38,517 nt of DNA from the NCBI GenBank assembly GCA_030530845.1, contig JAUMUE010000014.1:1-38517 (forward strand). The letters run 5' to 3'. This document shows positions 34,972-38,517 of the stretch, piece after piece. Numbering within the stretch: the first letter of the stretch is position 1; each line of letters starts with the position of its first letter. The notes beneath the pieces were generated by a model. That model saw nothing but the letters and a program-made list of their open reading frames with translations, did not search any database and was not told where the DNA came from. The translations under genes and the position numbers were made by a program. The DNA is from Limosilactobacillus sp. (GTDB taxonomy: Bacteria > Bacillota > Bacilli > Lactobacillales > Lactobacillaceae).

Positions 34972-35532
34972 GTGAACCGGGCGAAGATCCAAGAATATAT
35001 CGACCAGCGTGAAGAACAGCGGGCAGACATCTACCGCTATGAACCGCAAGAAGACGGTCGCTTTTTACTCAACGGTCACGCATACCAGTTAGTAAAAGAA
35101 TACCGTGACGGCTTTAATGGCGAAGAGCTGGCTAAGCGTTACTCCAGCATCTTAAGCAAGTACGACTACATCGTCGGTGACTGGGGATACGATCAATTAC
35201 GTCTGAAGGGATTTTTCGATAAGAATAACCCCCAATATAACAGCGAACAGGGTGTCGAGACGATCGAAGACTACCTTTACGAAGACTGTAACTTCGGCTG
35301 TGCCTACTTTATCGTTCACAATGAAAATGCCAAGGCTCCACGGTCACGGTCCCGGCGCAGGAAACGTTCAAATGAGAAGCGCACCAACGGACCAGTGATT
35401 AAGGAACGGCGCAAGAAGGTAAGCCAACCTGAACCACGCAAGCGTAAAAACCAACAGGCTAAGCGAGTTCAATCCGGCAAACGCCAACAAAAATTCGTGA
35501 TTCGTAAGCGAACTCAAGGAGAAAAGAAATGA
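34972..35532 (+). CDS. yutD: YutD family protein (DUF1027) with a long basic tail
   Basis: The first 115 or so residues match the YutD family, of unknown function: YELVKEYRDGF-like YQLVKEYRDGFNGEELAKRYSSILSKYDYIVGDWGYDQLRLKGF. From about residue 121 the protein turns into a 65-residue Arg/Lys-rich tail (RSRRRKR, KERRKK, RKRKNQ, VIRKRTQ) that is absent from the roughly 100-aa Bacillus form. Such a tail suggests contact with RNA or the ribosome, which is inference. The start is GTG, seven nt after AGGAGG. The stop overlaps the next gene (ATGA). Confidence 0.88.
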   Translation: MNRAKIQEYIDQREEQRADIYRYEPQEDGRFLLNGHAYQLVKEYRDGFNGEELAKRYSSILSKYDYIVGDWGYDQLRLKGFFDKNNPQYNSEQGVETIEDYLYEDCNFGCAYFIVHNENAKAPRSRSRRRKRSNEKRTNGPVIKERRKKVSQPEPRKRKNQQAKRVQSGKRQQKFVIRKRTQGEKK

Positions 35533-36302
35533 GTCAACACTACCAAGGCTACTTTATCGATCTTGACGGTACCATCTACCGCGGCAAAGAGAAGATACCA
35601 GCAGCTGCCCGCTTCATCAAGCGACTTCAAGATGCTGGAGACACGGTTCTCTTTGTTACCAACAACAGTACCCGGGAACCGGAATTTGTTGCTGATAACC
35701 TCCGCAACAACCATGACATTAACGTGACCGCGGACAACGTGTACACATCTGCACTGGCAACAGCTGACTACCTGGACAACATTGCTGGTGACCGCCGGAA
35801 GATTTACGTGGTCGGGGAAAGTGGTCTCCGTAAAGCTCTGGCTAGTCGGGGCTTTGTAATCGATGAGGATCATCCTGATTACGTAGTCGTGGGATTGGAC
35901 AGCCAGATCACCTACGAAATCTTAGCTAAAGCAGTACTTTTGATTCGTGCCGGTGCGACATTCGTGGGGACTAACTCCGACTCGAACCTGCCAAACGAAC
36001 GGGGGATGCTGCCTGGTGCAGGGTCATTCATTAAGCTGGTCGAATACGCCACTCAGACTAAACCCATCATGATCGGTAAGCCTGAGACAATCATCATGGA
36101 GATGGCGCTGAAGAAAGTCGGCATGCAAAAAGAAGACGTCGTGATGGTCGGTGATAACTACAATACCGACATCAAGGCTGCAATTAATACGGGGATGGAC
36201 AGTCTGCTCGTCTACACGGGTCTCTCCACCCCCGAACAAGTCGCAAAGGAAAAGATTCAACCTACTCATACTGTAAGGACATTAGATGACTGGGATGTAT
36301 AA
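35529..36302 (+). CDS. yutF: HAD-superfamily IIA phosphatase (YutF/NagD-like)
   Basis: This 257-aa hydrolase has motif I DLDGTIYRG (residues 12-20), motif II FVTNNST, the IIA cap between, GKPE with the catalytic Lys, and motif IV MVGDNYNTDI. The family matches TIGR01457 as I recall it. Members act on small phosphate esters, with p-nitrophenyl phosphate as the test substrate, and the true substrate is unknown. The start lies in the yutD stop, and the end overlaps the next gene by 17 nt. Confidence 0.92.
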   Translation: MSQHYQGYFIDLDGTIYRGKEKIPAAARFIKRLQDAGDTVLFVTNNSTREPEFVADNLRNNHDINVTADNVYTSALATADYLDNIAGDRRKIYVVGESGLRKALASRGFVIDEDHPDYVVVGLDSQITYEILAKAVLLIRAGATFVGTNSDSNLPNERGMLPGAGSFIKLVEYATQTKPIMIGKPETIIMEMALKKVGMQKEDVVMVGDNYNTDIKAAINTGMDSLLVYTGLSTPEQVAKEKIQPTHTVRTLDDWDV

Positions 36303-36960
36303 AGCACAAAAAAGAGCAATACTAACTGCGGTGGTCGTTACCATCACCATGGCTAGTATTGCCTTTTTTCTTACCGTCAACTTATCGGCATTGTTGATTC
36401 ATTATCCGGTCGGTATGTCAGTGAGCCGGGTGCGGGGTGATTACTGGCGCTTATTACGCTACCTCCAACTACCTGGCAGGCTCGACTTCACCTATATTCC
36501 AATCTCGCAACACGGACTGCGGCATTTTGCTGATGTGAAAATTTACATTGTGTTAAACGAATTGTTGATGCTTGTACTTGCGGGGATTTCCTTTACGTTA
36601 ACACACAAACTAAAACGGCGCGGACAACTATGGCTGTTGCTCGCACCGTTGAAGTGGATTATGTGTATTGTATTAGTCGGGGTAGTAATGAGCGCCGTCA
36701 ACTTCGATACGATTTTCGTCGGGACGCACTACATGTTATTTAACAACCTCGACTGGATTTTAGATCAGGGCCGCGATCCGGTAATATTGCTGATGCCGGT
36801 GGGATTTTTCACGCGACTCTATCTGCTGTGGGCGGGGATGACGCTATTCTTCCTCGCTTTGTTCTGGATCAAGATTTGCCTTAGCTTGAAGCTTCGACTT
36901 GATAAATCCAACCACCGCCGGAATCAAGGTTACCACGATAATTCCCAGGATAATAACTGA
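36286..36960 (+). CDS. TIGR01906-type integral membrane protein (DUF1461)
   Basis: This 224-aa membrane protein has about five hydrophobic helices (residues 13-36, about 84-106, about 115-141, about 166-184 and about 185-203). The loop IPISQHGLRHFADVK and the outward segment NFDTIFVGTHYMLFNNLDWILDQGRDPVI are characteristic of the family. Function is unknown. The ATG at 36286 is six nt after TAAGGA, with a second ATG at 36295 as the alternative. The last 38 codons overlap the dedA gene on the other strand, so the C-terminal 20 to 25 polar residues are antisense to dedA and probably not conserved. Confidence 0.85.
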   Translation: MTGMYKAQKRAILTAVVVTITMASIAFFLTVNLSALLIHYPVGMSVSRVRGDYWRLLRYLQLPGRLDFTYIPISQHGLRHFADVKIYIVLNELLMLVLAGISFTLTHKLKRRGQLWLLLAPLKWIMCIVLVGVVMSAVNFDTIFVGTHYMLFNNLDWILDQGRDPVILLMPVGFFTRLYLLWAGMTLFFLALFWIKICLSLKLRLDKSNHRRNQGYHDNSQDNN

Positions 36961-37518
36961 GAAGTGTTCTTGAACAAATGGCAGGTTGCCAAAGAAGTAA
37001 CCGGCAGAGCAGCAAATTGCTACCCATGAAGTACAGCCGATCAGACTATATGGAATAAACTTACGGTAAGGGAATCCTGAACCCGCAGCGGCAAATGGAG
37101 CAAACGTTCTAATAATTGGCATGTACCGTGCAAGGATAATCGCAGGGGCACCATGCTTCTCGAAGAATGCTTCAGACTTTGCCAAGCTCTCCTTATCAAT
37201 CAGTCGTCCGAACAATGAATGATTGGAGAGACTCTTTCCAATCTTGCGTCCAATCATAAAGTTAAGTGAATCACCGGCAATGCACGCTACTAAGAATAAG
37301 AGGATAAAGATCCAGATATTCAGATTGTAGCGACTGTCGGCAGCAATCGCACTCGCTGCAAACAGAAGTGAATCACCAGGAAGAAACGGCATGATCACCG
37401 CACCGGTTTCGATGAAGATGATCGCAAATAAGATTAAGTATGTCCAATCCCCAAATTGATTCACGATCTGAATGATATGCGCATCAATATGTAAGATGAA
37501 ATCAATAAGTGTAGTCAA
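36844..37518 (-). CDS. DedA family membrane protein (VTT/SNARE-associated domain)
   Basis: DedA proteins are polytopic membrane transporters. Some flip undecaprenyl phosphate or phosphatidylethanolamine. The 224-aa protein has the family signatures FIETGAVIMPFLPGDSLLF, GDSLNFMIGRKIG, and FEKHGAPAIILARYMPIIRTFAPFAAAGSGFPYRKF. Membrane helices are at about 24-42, about 50-66, about 72-90, about 142-165 and about 178-200. The start is TTG, seven nt after AAGGAG. The C-terminus (LDPEQSEEE) is coded in the overlap with the preceding plus-strand gene. No terminator separates the pair. Confidence 0.93.
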   Translation of the reverse strand: MTTLIDFILHIDAHIIQIVNQFGDWTYLILFAIIFIETGAVIMPFLPGDSLLFAASAIAADSRYNLNIWIFILLFLVACIAGDSLNFMIGRKIGKSLSNHSLFGRLIDKESLAKSEAFFEKHGAPAIILARYMPIIRTFAPFAAAGSGFPYRKFIPYSLIGCTSWVAICCSAGYFFGNLPFVQEHFSVIILGIIVVTLIPAVVGFIKSKLQAKANLDPEQSEEE

Positions 37519-37606
37519 AGATATTCTCCTTATTATTTTTCAATATTGTTAACAGAGAAGAAGTTTACCAATAAATGGGGAGTTTGTTAATACGATTCAC
37601 CCAATA

Positions 37607-37635
37607 TTAGGATAAATGTAACAATCTGGTATAAT
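37607..37635 (+). promoter_or_regulatory. Plus-strand promoter pointing into the integrase gene (antisense)
   Basis: TTAGGA (37607-37612) and an extended -10, TGG-TATAAT (37627-37635), are spaced 17 nt apart. No plus-strand gene follows. Transcription from here would run antisense to the integrase gene. Confidence 0.45.
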
Positions 37636-37690
37636 ATAGCGGAAATTATTTGTAATAGCTTATTATGAAAGCTGATATACCGCTATTTAC
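37634..37690. repeat. Nested inverted repeats at the 3' end of the integrase gene
   Basis: ATAGCGG and CCGCTAT form an outer inverted repeat about 38 nt apart. Within it AGCTT and AAGCT form a small hairpin. It touches the integrase stop codon and may be a terminator or part of the recombination site. Confidence 0.4.
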
Positions 37691-38517
37691 GATTATTAGC
37701 TGTGTTAGATAATTTTGAAGTTGGGACACCATTTAGGACACCAAGACTATTCAAAATATCACGATTAGTTTTGTCTTCAAATTCTTCGATAAGGTAAGCG
37801 TACGTATTGGCAGTGGTAGTAGTGTTAGCGTGCCCTAATCGCTTAGCAATAACTGCTAGTGGAATATTGTTTGCTAACAGGTATGCCACGTGAGTATGCC
37901 TTAGTGAATGAAAATGATATGATTGTTTCTCTATATTACAGGTGGTTAGTAGTTTCCGCAAGCGTGTATTAACAATCACTGAATAGCTTACATGGTTTTC
38001 CAAGAACAGATATTGAGTATGATTTACTTTCAGTTGCTTTAATGCTGAGAGTAATTCATCATTTACTGGTATAGTTCGGTTAGAAGACGTGTTTTTTGTG
38101 GTAGAAATAGATTTAGTGGTGTGATTCCATGCTTTATTGATTGTGATAGTCTTAAAATTAAAGTTAATATCTTCCCAGGTTAACCCTAGTATTTCTCCTA
38201 AGCGAGCGCCAGTGTAGATAGCCGTCAGAATAATATAGTCTGCTCGGTATTCTGGATTAAGGTTGTTGGTGATATAGCGTGTGAGTTTAGATAACTCTTC
38301 AGTATTAAGGTACTCAATTGTGCGATCTGTTTTCTTGGGCTGCATGATACCAGTAGTGAAATTCTCGCTTATGACATGGTCTGACACCGCCAATTTAACC
38401 AAGTTGCGAATAGCCTTAACCACTAAATTAATCGTGCTTGTACTGTATCTAGGAGATAAAGAGTTGATGAATAACTGGAAGTCACGCTTTTTTATATCTT
38501 TAGCAAGTGTGGATTGA
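37683..38517 (-). CDS. Tyrosine recombinase / integrase, 5' end outside the window
   Basis: This is a phage- or conjugative-element-type site-specific recombinase. The catalytic set is visible: Arg in TGARLGEILGLTW, H-X-X-R in HFHSLRHTHVAYLL, His in RLGHANTTTT, and the nucleophile in TANTYAYL. The frame stays open to the right edge. Upstream residues KKRDFQLFINSLSPRYSTSTINLVVKAI form the end of the N-terminal SAM-like core-binding domain. So the GTG at 38423 is not the true start and the gene is 5'-partial. Base composition is clearly more AT-rich than the neighbouring core genes, which indicates acquisition. Its 3' end faces dedA, so the element's boundary lies between 37519 and 37683. Confidence 0.93.
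   Translation of the reverse strand, partial: QSTLAKDIKKRDFQLFINSLSPRYSTSTINLVVKAIRNLVKLAVSDHVISENFTTGIMQPKKTDRTIEYLNTEELSKLTRYITNNLNPEYRADYIILTAIYTGARLGEILGLTWEDINFNFKTITINKAWNHTTKSISTTKNTSSNRTIPVNDELLSALKQLKVNHTQYLFLENHVSYSVIVNTRLRKLLTTCNIEKQSYHFHSLRHTHVAYLLANNIPLAVIAKRLGHANTTTTANTYAYLIEEFEDKTNRDILNSLGVLNGVPTSKLSNTANNRK

Noticed and set aside
38423-38423. GTG at 38423 as the integrase start
   Set aside because: The frame remains open to the window edge and encodes the expected core-binding domain, so the gene is simply cut by the window.
1-38517. CRISPR arrays, tRNA or rRNA genes and insertion sequences
   Set aside because: I looked for regular repeats, tRNA cloverleaf ends and transposase genes and saw none. 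The only mobile gene is the partial integrase.

Overview
The window reads as ordinary chromosome of a heterofermentative lactic acid bacterium. Its genes are Lactobacillaceae-type (CcpA, an Ala T-box ahead of alaS, a seven-gene comG operon, IreB/YrzL, YutD, YslB, the short 6-phosphogluconate dehydrogenase). GTG and TTG starts behind AGGAGG-type ribosome binding sites are common, and the GC content is intermediate for the family. A Limosilactobacillus-like species is my best guess. Genus assignment is inference, since there is no rRNA in the window.

Layout. (1) 1-2,700: McrB and McrC of a type IV, modification-dependent restriction system. mcrC carries an apparent 1-nt deletion that separates its first 19 codons from the rest. 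(2) 2,765-10,600: a DNA repair block mutS-mutL-ruvA-ruvB, then a highly divergent tRNA-guanine transglycosylase-like gene where queA and tgt normally sit, then yajC. (3) 10,700-17,000: gnd, nrnA, a CshB-like DEAD-box helicase, and alaS under a T-box riboswitch with a visible GCU specifier. (4) 17,100-21,600: ireB-ruvX-DUF1292, cvpA-mutS2, trxA. (5) 21,600-25,200: yslB (minus), murI-rdgB-yfcE (plus), mscS (minus), with two bidirectional terminators between convergent neighbours. (6) 25,260-28,100: a DUF948/YtxH envelope pair, then ccpA with an unrecognised four-helix membrane protein behind it. (7) 28,160-36,960: yebC, the competence pseudopilus operon comGA-GG, ytxK-ackA, and yutD-yutF-TIGR01906. 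(8) 36,844-38,517: a DedA protein convergent and overlapping with the previous gene, then an AT-rich tyrosine recombinase gene that runs off the right edge and marks an integrated element.

Functional links: MutS/MutL and RuvAB/RuvX serve mismatch repair and Holliday junction processing. comG, the YtxK-type methylase and AckA form the familiar competence/acetate cluster of Firmicutes. CcpA is the global carbon regulator, and its own promoter overlaps a tandem 11-bp repeat. Most of the window is conserved core genome. I see no convincing wholly new multi-gene system. The items most worth a second look are the Tgt-like protein with a rebuilt active site, the comGA leader hairpin that would hide the ribosome binding site, the broken mcrC, the unknown ccpA-linked membrane protein, and the integrase junction.
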